From the NCBI GenBank assembly GCA_905215225.1, contig CAJMPM010000033.1:1-10852 (forward strand): a stretch of DNA of 10,852 nucleotides, read 5' to 3'. This document shows positions 1 through 8,291 of the stretch, in pieces. The stretch comes from an uncultured bacterium (lineage in GTDB: Bacteria > Actinomycetota > Coriobacteriia > Coriobacteriales > Coriobacteriaceae). Both the position numbers and the translations under genes were made by a program. The notes beneath the pieces are model-generated. The model saw nothing but the letters and a program-made list of their open reading frames with translations, was not told where the DNA came from and ran no database searches. Within the stretch, counting starts at the first letter, position 1. The number at the start of each line of letters is the position of its first letter.

Positions 1-1
1 C

Positions 2-3000
2 CCCCTGGGCAACAAGGTTCAGGGTGCCGTGCTCAACTGCTCCACGAGTGTGACCGGCAAGGGCGTCGCGGGCTTTGCGCGTACGCTCGACGGCGGCATC
101 GTGTCCAACTGCGTGTCGACCTCCGAGGGCACAGCGGGCGCGCTGTTCGCGACCTATAGCGCGGGCCAGCTCGTCAACACCTACTGGGGCGCATTCCTCA
201 CCAACAAGATGGACGCTCCCGCCTCGGCGCTCGTCAACTCCTATGCCGTCGACCCCGCCGACATGGCCACCGATGCCTTCGCCGATCTCATCAACGCCAA
301 CTGCGGCGCCAACGGCAGCAGCTGGGGTATCGATAAAAATGGCACGCCGGTCTTTGGCTCGGGCAACAGCTACCAGGCGCCCGAGGACACCACGCCCGAC
401 GACGCCTACACCGTGAGCTTCACGGCCAACGACGGCACCAGCCAGACAGTTGCCGGCCATATGCTCGAGGTTTCGCCTGATGCTGTGGACGCCTACCGCA
501 AACTTGGCGTCTTTGCACTTAAGGGCGTCCCGGCCACGAGCACCATCACCTGGGGCACCGATGACGCCAACCGCGGCAACATCGGTATCAACGAGTCCAC
601 GGGTGAGCTCTACGTCTACGACAACGCTACTGGCACGGTGACCGCCACCGAGCACAAGGGCGATGGCTCCGAGCAGACCGTGGCTACCATCAAGATCAAG
701 GCCAAGGCCAAGCAGTTCGACGACTTTGAGCTGTGGTATCGTGCCTCCGACGGCACCGTGAGCAACGTGACCGATGGTGCGGCTACCGTCCAGGGCTCCG
801 AGGTGCGCAACCTCGAGATTCGCGTGCATTACGTCGACGCCGATAAGGGCGAGTACGTGCCCGTTTCGTTCAGCCGCTTCCACTTTGCCTCGAGCGATCC
901 TACGACCATCTACAGCAACGACTACTCGGCCTGCTTTTACTTCAAGCATGCCGGCAGTGCCACGATCACCGTTACCCCGCGCGACGCCGCATCTGCGGGC
1001 GCCGGCTCCAAGAGCGTGACGCTGACGTCCGAAGCCGTGGCCGCTACGTCCATCTCGATGGGCTATAACGAGGACGGCGCCACCGTCTACCTGCAGGGCC
1101 GCAACCCACTCTCCGAGCGCGGCGCGTTTTTGACCGATCACGCACGCCCGGTGGTGGCGCCCGACAACGCCACCAACCGCGACAACTTTACCGTGACGAG
1201 CAGCGATCCTGCCGTGGCGGCCTACATCACCGCGGGCGAGATCGGCTACACGGCGTATAAGGCTGGCACCACCACGTTTACTGCGACGCTGCCCGACACG
1301 GACGCCGATGGCAAGGTCATCAGCGCGTCGTGCGACGTGACTTATGCTTACCAAAATCCGCTTGCGAGCGTGACGGCCGGCACGGACAGTCTCTACCTCA
1401 AGGCCGGCTCGGCGCAAAAGCTCGACCTGACCTTTACCGGTAAAAACGACGCGGACGGCTGGAGCGTGACCGAGCCCGGCCTTACCTGGACGTTCAAGAC
1501 GCTCGACGGCAAGGACGCCTCGGGTATCGTGGGCATCGACCGCATCGAGAAGGGCGCCTGGAAGCACGTCGGCGGCGCTCCCGATGACGGCCTGTACGTG
1601 GCCTCGAGTGACTACACGGTGACTGCGCTTTCGGCCGGCACGGTGGTCGCGACGGGTACGCCGGTGGACACGACCGCCGGTGCCGAGCCCGTGACGCTTA
1701 CCATCACCGTGGCCGGTGTGGCCGCGAGCCCCGCCACGAGTGAGTCCGCCTCGGCGGGCATCGATGCTGCCGCTGCGTTCATCGACGTGCGCCGCAGCTC
1801 CGACGCCTTCCAGTACGGCGACGAGTGGGAGATCTACGACTTTGCCAAGGCGGGCCGCAAGATCGATTCCAAGCTGCTCGACAACTACCGCGCCTCGCTG
1901 GCCAAGCACAAGGCCGAGTGGGGGAGTGCGACCTGCGCTCTGACTGAGACCGAGCGTGTGGCGCTGGCCCTCTCCGCCATCGGCGAGGACATCACCGACT
2001 ATGACGGCGTCAACCTGGTCGAGCTCATCTGCAGCCGCACCGATATGACGCGCGCCAACGAGAAGATCTTTGCGCTGATGGCGCTTAATGCGAGCGGCTC
2101 GGATGTACCCGCCGGTTCTGCCTGGACGCGCGAGAGCCTCGCGAACGCCGTCTGCGAGCTTCTCGGCAGCGACGACGCCGTGGAGGGTACGCGTCTGGGC
2201 GACGTGGACCTGACGGCCATGGCGATCCAGGCCGTGGCACCCTATGAGGGCGACACCAAGGTCGATGCTGCCATCGAGAACGGCCTCTCCTACCTCAAGG
2301 GCAAGATGAGCGCGGGCACCTGTGATTTCGGTTCTGCCGAGGCCAATGCCCAGGTGATCCTCGCGCTGCTTTCGCTCGACCGTGACCCGGCCAACCCCGT
2401 TAACGGGTTTGCAAATGCCGTGACCAACGTGGTCTGCGCGCTGGACCTGTACCGCGTGGACGGCGGCAACGGCTATGCGCACAGCAAGGGCGGCGCGGCC
2501 AACGCCATGGCGACCGAGCAGGCGCTCCGCGCGCTCACGACGTATCGTGTCTCCTCGGGAGAGACGATTGCCTGGAAGACGGCCGTGACGGCGGGCAAGG
2601 GCTCGAGCAGCAAGGACCCGCAGAAGCCCACGGTGGCGCCGGGCGTCCTGACGCCGGGTGCCGGGTCGGACGGCGGTGCCGGCAACGGGACCGCCGGTTT
2701 TGCGGGCGTAATGGCTCCTGTGGCCGCCAAGATGGCCGGTGCTTCCTCGAGCGAGGGCGCAAAGGCAGCTGGCGATTCCAAGGCCGAGGCCGAATCCGGC
2801 AAGAAGGATTCGACGGAGTCTTCCGTCGCCGGCAAGACAGACAAGAGCGGCAAAAAGTCGGGCACGTCCGGCAAGACCGCCGCGTTGAGCGCCGGCGCCG
2901 CCAACAAGGCTGCGGACGCGGGCTCGAACGGCTTTGCCATCGCCGGTGTTGCCGTGGGCATCGTCGGTATCGCGGCCGTCGGCGGCTGGTTTTTCTACAC

Positions 3001-3019
3001 CAAGCGTCGCGCGGCGTAG
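2..3019 (+). CDS. Large cell-surface protein, 5'-truncated by window edge: beta-helix-like, Ig-like and alpha/alpha-toroid domains, C-terminal membrane anchor
   Basis: The frame is open from the left edge, so the start and signal peptide lie outside; about 1005 residues are visible. Numbering from the GTG at 29: residues 1-60 resemble a GLUG/beta-helix repeat, with Gly-rich turns and spaced 'NC' pairs (C4, C28). Residues about 125-570 are Thr/Ser/Val-rich beta-strand blocks of bacterial Ig type, including two 'SSDP' turns. Residues about 575-850 are helical, with repeated motifs (ALSAIG, IFALMALNASG, DLTAMAIQAV, ANAQVILALLSL, MATEQALRALTTY) typical of the prenyltransferase/squalene-cyclase/intrinsic-factor toroid. 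A low-complexity Ser/Gly/Lys/Ala linker follows (855-965), then one hydrophobic span (about 967-990) and a basic KRRAA tail. No LPXTG motif is present, so anchoring is probably by the membrane helix. It is likely an adhesin or ligand-binding surface protein. Catalysis is unlikely because no DxDD-type motif is seen. Ligand unknown. Confidence 0.88.
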   Translation, partial: PLGNKVQGAVLNCSTSVTGKGVAGFARTLDGGIVSNCVSTSEGTAGALFATYSAGQLVNTYWGAFLTNKMDAPASALVNSYAVDPADMATDAFADLINANCGANGSSWGIDKNGTPVFGSGNSYQAPEDTTPDDAYTVSFTANDGTSQTVAGHMLEVSPDAVDAYRKLGVFALKGVPATSTITWGTDDANRGNIGINESTGELYVYDNATGTVTATEHKGDGSEQTVATIKIKAKAKQFDDFELWYRASDGTVSNVTDGAATVQGSEVRNLEIRVHYVDADKGEYVPVSFSRFHFASSDPTTIYSNDYSACFYFKHAGSATITVTPRDAASAGAGSKSVTLTSEAVAATSISMGYNEDGATVYLQGRNPLSERGAFLTDHARPVVAPDNATNRDNFTVTSSDPAVAAYITAGEIGYTAYKAGTTTFTATLPDTDADGKVISASCDVTYAYQNPLASVTAGTDSLYLKAGSAQKLDLTFTGKNDADGWSVTEPGLTWTFKTLDGKDASGIVGIDRIEKGAWKHVGGAPDDGLYVASSDYTVTALSAGTVVATGTPVDTTAGAEPVTLTITVAGVAASPATSESASAGIDAAAAFIDVRRSSDAFQYGDEWEIYDFAKAGRKIDSKLLDNYRASLAKHKAEWGSATCALTETERVALALSAIGEDITDYDGVNLVELICSRTDMTRANEKIFALMALNASGSDVPAGSAWTRESLANAVCELLGSDDAVEGTRLGDVDLTAMAIQAVAPYEGDTKVDAAIENGLSYLKGKMSAGTCDFGSAEANAQVILALLSLDRDPANPVNGFANAVTNVVCALDLYRVDGGNGYAHSKGGAANAMATEQALRALTTYRVSSGETIAWKTAVTAGKGSSSKDPQKPTVAPGVLTPGAGSDGGAGNGTAGFAGVMAPVAAKMAGASSSEGAKAAGDSKAEAESGKKDSTESSVAGKTDKSGKKSGTSGKTAALSAGAANKAADAGSNGFAIAGVAVGIVGIAAVGGWFFYTKRRAA

Positions 3020-3071
3020 CGAGCGTCTGCCTGACAGGTAAATACTGCAAGGAGTATGGTTTTGCAAAGCG

Positions 3072-3110
3072 AAGGGCCCTCCTGCCGATCAGCTCGGCAG
3101 GAGGGCTCTT
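3072..3110 (+). terminator. Strong hairpin terminator between convergent surface-protein gene and hyp operon
   Basis: The arms 3072-3088 and 3094-3110 form a 17-bp stem around a 5-nt loop (TCAGC). The only irregular pair, 3075/3107, is a G-U wobble on the plus strand but an A-C mismatch on the minus strand, so the hairpin suits the upstream plus-strand gene better. The downstream U-run is poor (CTCTTCC). Reading the minus strand, the stem is followed by TTCGCTTTGC. It lies 53 nt past the surface-protein stop and 91 nt past the hypE stop, so it may serve both. Confidence 0.65.
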
Positions 3111-3200
3111 CCATCTCCCCGCAGTTTGAGTGGGCCAACGTCCCAGTGAAAATGGGCGGGCCGATTGTGGCCGGATGCTGGGCAGCTTGCAGAGCAGCCG

Positions 3201-4235
3201 CTAGCAAATCCTGGGCAGCTGCTCTCCCACGAGCATGTCGAGGATGCGGGTTGAGCCCCAGCCGGTGCGTACGCGCACGGCGGGTCGAGCGCTTTCGGCA
3301 AGCGGCAGCACGCGACCGATGATGGCGGCGTTCTCGCCGTAGCGGGCGGCACGCATGGCCGCCAGCGCGGCATCGGCCTGCTCGGCCGGCACCACGGCGA
3401 CCATTTTTCCCTCGTTTGCCACCTGCAGAACGTCGTAGCCGAGCATCTCGCAGGCGGCCTGCACGTCGGGACGCACAGGCACGGCATCCTCGTCGACCTC
3501 CATGGCAACGCCGCTGGCCTGGGCAAACTCGTTGAGCGTGGATGCCAGGCCGCCGCGCGTGGGGTCGCGGAAACAGCGGGTGTCGGGGGCGGCGGCGAGC
3601 ACGTCGGCAATCAGATGATTGAGCGGCGCAGCGTCGCTTTCGATGTTGCTCGAAAACGCCAGGCCCTCGCGTTGGCTCATGATGGCGATGCCGTGGTCGC
3701 CCAGTGTGCCCGACACCAGGATGACGTCGCCGGGGCGGCAGTTGGCGCCGCTGAGCGCCACGCCCGTGGGAACCTCGCCCACGCCGGCGGTATTGATATA
3801 GACGCCGTCGGCCCCGCCGCGCTCGACCACCTTGGTGTCGCCCGTGATTATGGACACGCCCGCCTCGTGCGCCGTTTCGGCCATCGTCTGCACAATCTGG
3901 CGGAGCTTATCCATGGGATAGCCCTCTTCGAGGATAAAGCCGCACGACAGGTAGCGCACGTTGGCGCCCGAGGTCGCGACGTCGTTGACGGTTCCGCACA
4001 CGGCGAGGCGGCCGATGTTGCCACCGGGGAAGAACTGCGGCGAGACTACAAAGCTGTCGGTCGACATGGCGATGCGCCCGCTCGCGGGCAGCGCGGCGAC
4101 GCCGGCATCGTTGCCCTCGAGCAGCTCGGGCGACCCAAAGGCATCCAAAAAGACCTCATCGATGATGCGTTTCATCATCTGACCGCCAGAGCCGTGGCCC
4201 AACAGGACGGTGCTATCGGTGGCAGTACGGGACAT
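3201..4235 (-). CDS. hypE: Hydrogenase expression/formation protein HypE (thiocyanate-forming)
   Basis: HypE dehydrates a carbamoyl group placed by HypF on its C-terminal cysteine, giving the thiocyanate that becomes the CN ligands of the [NiFe]-hydrogenase iron. The 344-aa protein is close to the usual length and ends in PRIC, the invariant tail carrying the acceptor Cys. Near the N-terminus is the LLGHGSGG loop, followed by TDSFVV, CGTVNDVATSGA, YLSCGFILEEGYPM and TGDTKVVERG, all characteristic of the PurM/SelD-like ATP-binding fold. A TTG 6 nt upstream is in frame, but the GGAG at 4247-4244 lies 8 nt before the ATG at 4235 and only 2 nt before the TTG, so ATG is chosen. It is the last gene of the operon, 48 nt after hypD. 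Confidence 0.97.
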   Translation of the reverse strand: MSRTATDSTVLLGHGSGGQMMKRIIDEVFLDAFGSPELLEGNDAGVAALPASGRIAMSTDSFVVSPQFFPGGNIGRLAVCGTVNDVATSGANVRYLSCGFILEEGYPMDKLRQIVQTMAETAHEAGVSIITGDTKVVERGGADGVYINTAGVGEVPTGVALSGANCRPGDVILVSGTLGDHGIAIMSQREGLAFSSNIESDAAPLNHLIADVLAAAPDTRCFRDPTRGGLASTLNEFAQASGVAMEVDEDAVPVRPDVQAACEMLGYDVLQVANEGKMVAVVPAEQADAALAAMRAARYGENAAIIGRVLPLAESARPAVRVRTGWGSTRILDMLVGEQLPRIC

Positions 4236-4283
4236 ATCCAAAACTCCAATCGTGGGTGGTGCCAGTGTGCGGGTGCGTCCAGG

Positions 4284-5396
4284 CTAGTTACGGTAGCGGT
4301 AGTACGCCGCGCAGCTGCCCTCGGAGCTCACCATGCACGGTCCGACGGGGTGCTCGGGCGTGCAGGTGCGGCCAAAGAGCGGGCAGCTGCGTGGCGTAAT
4401 GGCCCCGCGCAGCACGTCGCCGCAGCGGCATCCACGCGGCTCGACCGTCGCCTCAACGGGCACGTCAAAGCGAGCGCGGGCATCAAAGCGCGAGAACTCG
4501 GGGCGGATAGAAAGGCCCGAGTTGGCAATCGGCCCCAGCCCGCGCCACGTGGTGCCGCATGGCTCAAACACCTGCTCGACCAGCTGGCGCGCCACGGGGT
4601 TACCGTCTGCGTTGACGCCACGGCGGTAGGCGTTGTCGATCGCGGGCCTGCCCTCGACAACCATCTGGACCAGCATGCAGATGCCCTGCAGGATATCGAC
4701 CGGTTCAAATCCCGTGACCACGCCCGGGGTATTGAACTCGTCGACCAAAAAGCTAAAGGGCGCCAAGCCCGTGATGGTGGCGACGTGGCCCGGCAGGATA
4801 AAGCCGTCGATGGCGGTCTCGGGGTCGTTGGCGATGGCGCGCAACGCCGGCGGCGTGGTCTTGTGGGCGCAATAGACCGAAAAGTTCAAAAGCTCGCGCG
4901 CCTCGGCCTCCAAGATGGCGGCGGCGATGGTGGGCGTCGTAGTCTCAAAGCCCACGCCCATAAAAATGACCGGGCGATCGGGGTTTTGCTCGGCAATGTC
5001 GAGCGCGTCGAGCGGGGAGTACACAATGCGGATATCGCGCCCCGCCGCCTTTTGCGCAGCGAGCGAGGTGGACGATCCGGGTACGCGCATCATGTCGCCA
5101 AAGGTGGTGATGATGGCGCCGTCTATGTTGGCGAGCGCGATCGCGTGGTCGATGTCGCGGTTGGCGGTTACGCAGACGGGGCAGCCCGGTCCGCTCAGCA
5201 GCTTGAGCCCGGCCGGCATAATGGAGCGAAAGCCATAGCGCCCGATGCTCACGGTATGCGTGCCGCAGACTTCCATAAGGTTGATGGTGCGGTCGCCGAC
5301 GAGTTCATGGATGCGTTCGATGAGCTCGCGGGCCAGCTTGGAATCGCGAAATGCCGAAAAGTCGATACCGGAGCGAGCCGGCTGTCCGGCCGCCAC
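4284..5396 (-). CDS. hypD: Hydrogenase maturation iron-sulfur protein HypD
   Basis: HypD carries a [4Fe-4S] cluster and, in complex with HypC, is the scaffold on which Fe(CN)2CO is assembled. The 370-residue protein has the family hallmarks: CGTHT at 44-48 with C44, the GPGCPVC loop with C72 and C75, GVGFETTTP near 147-155, LPGHV near 201, and a C-terminal Cys-rich region (C323, C325, C338, C345, C354, C362) where the cluster is bound. No key cysteine seems lost. Translation starts at GTG, which shares its first G with the hypC stop (TAGTG). The two are therefore translationally coupled, fitting a 1:1 complex. Confidence 0.97.
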   Translation of the reverse strand: MAAGQPARSGIDFSAFRDSKLARELIERIHELVGDRTINLMEVCGTHTVSIGRYGFRSIMPAGLKLLSGPGCPVCVTANRDIDHAIALANIDGAIITTFGDMMRVPGSSTSLAAQKAAGRDIRIVYSPLDALDIAEQNPDRPVIFMGVGFETTTPTIAAAILEAEARELLNFSVYCAHKTTPPALRAIANDPETAIDGFILPGHVATITGLAPFSFLVDEFNTPGVVTGFEPVDILQGICMLVQMVVEGRPAIDNAYRRGVNADGNPVARQLVEQVFEPCGTTWRGLGPIANSGLSIRPEFSRFDARARFDVPVEATVEPRGCRCGDVLRGAITPRSCPLFGRTCTPEHPVGPCMVSSEGSCAAYYRYRN

Positions 5397-5656
5397 TAGT
5401 ATGCCTCGGCCGGGTTGCTGGCCAGTTGGTCTTCTTCGACCAGCTCAGTCATGGTATTAACGAGCTCGAGCGTTTCTTGCGCTTCCTGCTCGTCGACAAT
5501 CTGGATGCCAAAGCCGGCGTGTACGAGAATATAGTCGCCAACCTGCGCCGTCGGCACGAGTCGCAGCGACACGGGGCGCTCGATGCCCATCATGTCGACG
5601 GTGGCCTTGAGGTCGTCGTCGCGTTTGACTACTTTACCGGGAACGGCAAGGCACAT
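5396..5656 (-). CDS. hypC: Hydrogenase assembly chaperone HypC
   Basis: HypC/HupF-family chaperone. It binds HypD and then the large-subunit precursor, delivering the Fe(CN)2CO unit through its N-terminal Cys. The 86-aa protein begins MCLAVPGKV, with essential Cys2, and has the conserved GDYILVHAGFGIQ strand at about 40-52. An acidic helical tail rich in Glu follows, normal for the family. A strong ribosome-binding site (AAGGGGA) sits 5 nt before the ATG. Initiator Met removal must expose Cys2, as known for the family. The gene is followed with a 1-nt overlap by hypD and preceded by a 134-nt gap to hypF, the longest gap in the operon. Confidence 0.97.
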   Translation of the reverse strand: MCLAVPGKVVKRDDDLKATVDMMGIERPVSLRLVPTAQVGDYILVHAGFGIQIVDEQEAQETLELVNTMTELVEEDQLASNPAEAY

Positions 5657-5701
5657 ATTGTTCCCCTTTTAGACGCTTTGCGCTGGATAGGCGCTCAATA
5701 A

Positions 5702-5741
5702 TCCATCAGTTGATGGTAGCGCTCGCGGGGTTTGCGGGCAA
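5702..5741 (-). promoter_or_regulatory. Possible internal promoter plus short dyad in the hypF-hypC gap
   Basis: On the minus strand TTGCCC (5741-5736) and TACCAT (5718-5713) are spaced by exactly 17 nt, each matching four of six consensus positions. The second box overlaps a dyad at 5702-5715 (arms CCATCA/TGATGG, 2-nt centre). The arrangement resembles a weak promoter overlapped by an operator that could set hypCDE levels apart from hypF. It could easily be chance. Confidence 0.25.
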
Positions 5742-5790
5742 ACGCGTTACGCCTGTGAGACGGCTGGGCACAGCGGCGTGTGAGGGCGAG

Positions 5791-8262
5791 CTACTGCGAT
5801 GCAATCTGCGCAAGACGAGCGCTTGCGACCGCCGCCTGACCGTAGGCGATGCAGCCGTCATTGACGGGTACGGTGTGGGGGACCAAGACAACAAGGCCCG
5901 CGTATTTGAGCTCGCGGGTGAGGAGCTGGAGCAGAAGTCGGTTCATGAACACGCCGCCCGAGAGCGCGACGGTGCCAATGCCCTCGTGCGCGCAGATTTC
6001 GGTGGCGATGCGCGCCGAGGAGCGCGCGACGGCGACATGGAAGTCGAGTGCGAGCCTGTCGGCGGGCGCTCCGGCTTCAATTCCCTCCAAAAGTGCCTCA
6101 AAGAGTGCTTTCTGGTCCAGCACATCGGGGCCGTCCAACCACGATGGGCCAGATGTGGAATAGCCGACGTTGTCGTCGGGAAAACGGGCGATTTTGCCGT
6201 CCAGTGCACGCCAAGCGGCGGCTTCGAGCTCAATGGCGGGTTCGCCCTCGTAGGTTGCCTGGCCGCAAATGCCCAAAATCGCGGCTGCGGCATCAAACAG
6301 GCGACCCATACTGCTGGTGCGCGGACTGTTGATGCCGCGCTCGATCATCGTTGCCGTTATGCTGCGCGTTTGCTCGTCAAGGCTGTTCAAGAGCCCCGCG
6401 GCTCCCGGGTGCTCGAGCAGGTCGAGCTCGCTGAGCAGGGCAAAGGCGTTGCGGCGGGCATCGTGTACGGATGCGGCGCCACCGGGAAGCGCCCAGGCGC
6501 GCAGATGCGCGACGCGCTCAAAATCGGCGAGACGGGCGACAAGAAGCTCACCGCCCCATATGGTGCCATCGGTGCCGGCACCCGTGCCGTCGAAGGCGAT
6601 GCCGAGGACGCGTGCATCGGGCGCAAGCCGGCCTGCGACAATCGCCTCTGCCATGACGCTCGCGATGTGCGCATGGTGGTGCTGGACTTCGATAAGCGGC
6701 AGATCGTGCTCCCGCGCCTGCTCGCGCGCCCATTGGCTCGACAGATAGCTGGGATGCATGTCGCATGCCAAGGCGGCAGGCGCCAGGTCAAAGAGGTTTT
6801 CCAGACGCGAGCGCGCGGCGCTCCAAGCATCGAAAGTCGCGCCGTTTTCGACATCGCCGATATGCTGCGACACAAAACAGGTCGTATGACCGTCCGAGTC
6901 CGTGCGAGTGAGTGCAATCGTGGCTTTTTGCTGCGGCCCGCAGGCGAGTACGCAGGGCGTGGTGCCGTCGAGCGCCGGCAACGACAGCGGTTGCGGCGCA
7001 TATCCGCGTGCACGACGCACGGGCATGACGTCGCCGTCGACCACGCGTACCACGGAGTCGTCGTAGCGCGACAGGATCGCGCGGTCGTTGCCGAGCAGCG
7101 CGTCGGCGATGCCGGCGGCAACGAGATGCTCCCATGCAAGGGCGTCGTCGGTCTCGATGGGTTCTTCGCTCAGGTTTCCGCTGGTCATGACGATTGCGTG
7201 CATACCGTGCGCTGCAGCCGCGGCGAGCAGCAAATGTTGAAGCGGGGTGTAGGGGAGCATGACGCCGAGCTCGGGCAAGTCGTGCGCGACGGACGGCGCG
7301 AGTGCGAGGGCGTTGGGAGAATCGCCGTTGCCCTCGCCAACAGTGCGCTGGCGCAGCAGCACAATGGGGCGGATACTGCCGGTGAGAAGCTCGCGCTCAG
7401 CGTCGTCGATATGGCACAGGTGCCCGGCATCGGCAAGACTGCGCACCATGACGGCAAGTGGTTTGTTACTGCGGCGTTTGCGATGGCGCAACTCGGCCAC
7501 CGCCTGCTCGTTGGCAGCATCACAGGCTAGATGGAATCCGCCCAGGCCCTTGATGGCGACGACGCCACCGCTGGCCAGCAGCTCAACGTAGCGCTCGATG
7601 CTGGCGTCGCTGGCCTCGCGTGTGGTGCCGACGGCCGGTGTCGCGGACGAATTCCCGCACGCATCGCCGTTCACAGCCTCACGCCACGTAATATGCGGCC
7701 CGCAATCAAAGCAGGCATCGGGCTGCGCGTGAAAACGCCGGTCGAGCGGATTGGCATACTCCGCGGCACACTCGGGGCACATGGGAAAACGGTCCATCGA
7801 GGTAGCCGCTCGATCGTAAGGCAGCGAGCGGATGATGGTAAAGCGCGGTCCGCAGTTGGTGCAGTTGATAAAGGGGTAGTGAAAGCGTCGGTCGGCGGGG
7901 TCGAATAGCTCGCGCAGGCAGTCGTCGCACGTGGCGATGTCGGGCGAGATGAGCGTCGTGTGGGCGGTTTGATCCTGCGACGCCACAATGCGAAAGCCCC
8001 GCTCGTTAGCGGCGTCCCAGTTGCCGGGTGCTAGGTCCACAACCTCGACATGCTCCATGCGAGACGCCGCAGGCGCATGCTCGGAAAGCGCGTCGACAAA
8101 TTCGTCGAGTGCTTCGCCAGGAGCGTGCGCCTCGATATGCACGCCATCGCCCGCGTTAAGTACCCAGCCGCAAATGCCGTGCGCCATGGCCTCGCGATAC
8201 ACAAACGGTCGCATGCCGACACCCTGCACAATGCCCGTTACATGGATATGCGCATGTCGCAT
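5791..8262 (-). CDS. hypF: Carbamoyltransferase HypF
   Basis: HypF converts carbamoyl phosphate and ATP to a carbamoyl adenylate and passes the carbamoyl group to the HypE C-terminal Cys. The domains are complete and in canonical order. The acylphosphatase domain (1-90) has GIVQGVGMRPF with R18 and N36. Two zinc fingers follow (C112/C115 with C134/C137; C162/C165 with C184/C187). The YrdC-like domain (about 221-410) has KGLGGFHL at 238-245, KRRSNKPLA and TSGN at 360-363. The Kae1-like domain has HHHAH at 528-532, FDGTGAGTDGTIWGGE from 557, SMGRLFDA from 661 and LSGGVFMN at 767-774. At 823 aa it is slightly long, partly from a low-complexity linker (about 191-220) between the fingers and YrdC. 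An AGGAGGG site precedes the ATG by 4-5 nt. It follows nikR after 29 nt. Confidence 0.98.
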   Translation of the reverse strand: MRHAHIHVTGIVQGVGMRPFVYREAMAHGICGWVLNAGDGVHIEAHAPGEALDEFVDALSEHAPAASRMEHVEVVDLAPGNWDAANERGFRIVASQDQTAHTTLISPDIATCDDCLRELFDPADRRFHYPFINCTNCGPRFTIIRSLPYDRAATSMDRFPMCPECAAEYANPLDRRFHAQPDACFDCGPHITWREAVNGDACGNSSATPAVGTTREASDASIERYVELLASGGVVAIKGLGGFHLACDAANEQAVAELRHRKRRSNKPLAVMVRSLADAGHLCHIDDAERELLTGSIRPIVLLRQRTVGEGNGDSPNALALAPSVAHDLPELGVMLPYTPLQHLLLAAAAAHGMHAIVMTSGNLSEEPIETDDALAWEHLVAAGIADALLGNDRAILSRYDDSVVRVVDGDVMPVRRARGYAPQPLSLPALDGTTPCVLACGPQQKATIALTRTDSDGHTTCFVSQHIGDVENGATFDAWSAARSRLENLFDLAPAALACDMHPSYLSSQWAREQAREHDLPLIEVQHHHAHIASVMAEAIVAGRLAPDARVLGIAFDGTGAGTDGTIWGGELLVARLADFERVAHLRAWALPGGAASVHDARRNAFALLSELDLLEHPGAAGLLNSLDEQTRSITATMIERGINSPRTSSMGRLFDAAAAILGICGQATYEGEPAIELEAAAWRALDGKIARFPDDNVGYSTSGPSWLDGPDVLDQKALFEALLEGIEAGAPADRLALDFHVAVARSSARIATEICAHEGIGTVALSGGVFMNRLLLQLLTRELKYAGLVVLVPHTVPVNDGCIAYGQAAVASARLAQIASQ

Positions 8263-8291
8263 GCGACCCTCCTTCGTTGAAATGTGTGCTG

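Noticed and set aside
3191..3225. AGAGCAGC/GCTGCTCT inverted repeat spanning the hypE stop
   Set aside because: 8-bp arms with a 19-nt loop, partly inside hypE coding sequence and without a U-run. The 3072-3110 hairpin is a far better terminator.
3615..5399. 594-codon open frame on the plus strand opposite hypD and hypE
   Set aside because: It is antisense to two genes with intact catalytic motifs, its composition (Arg/Ala/His/Asp-rich, no domain) is that of a GC-codon-bias shadow, and there is no plausible ribosome-binding site.
5710..7530. 606-codon open frame on the plus strand opposite hypF
   Set aside because: Same reason: a shadow of the high-GC third positions of hypF, with no recognisable motif.
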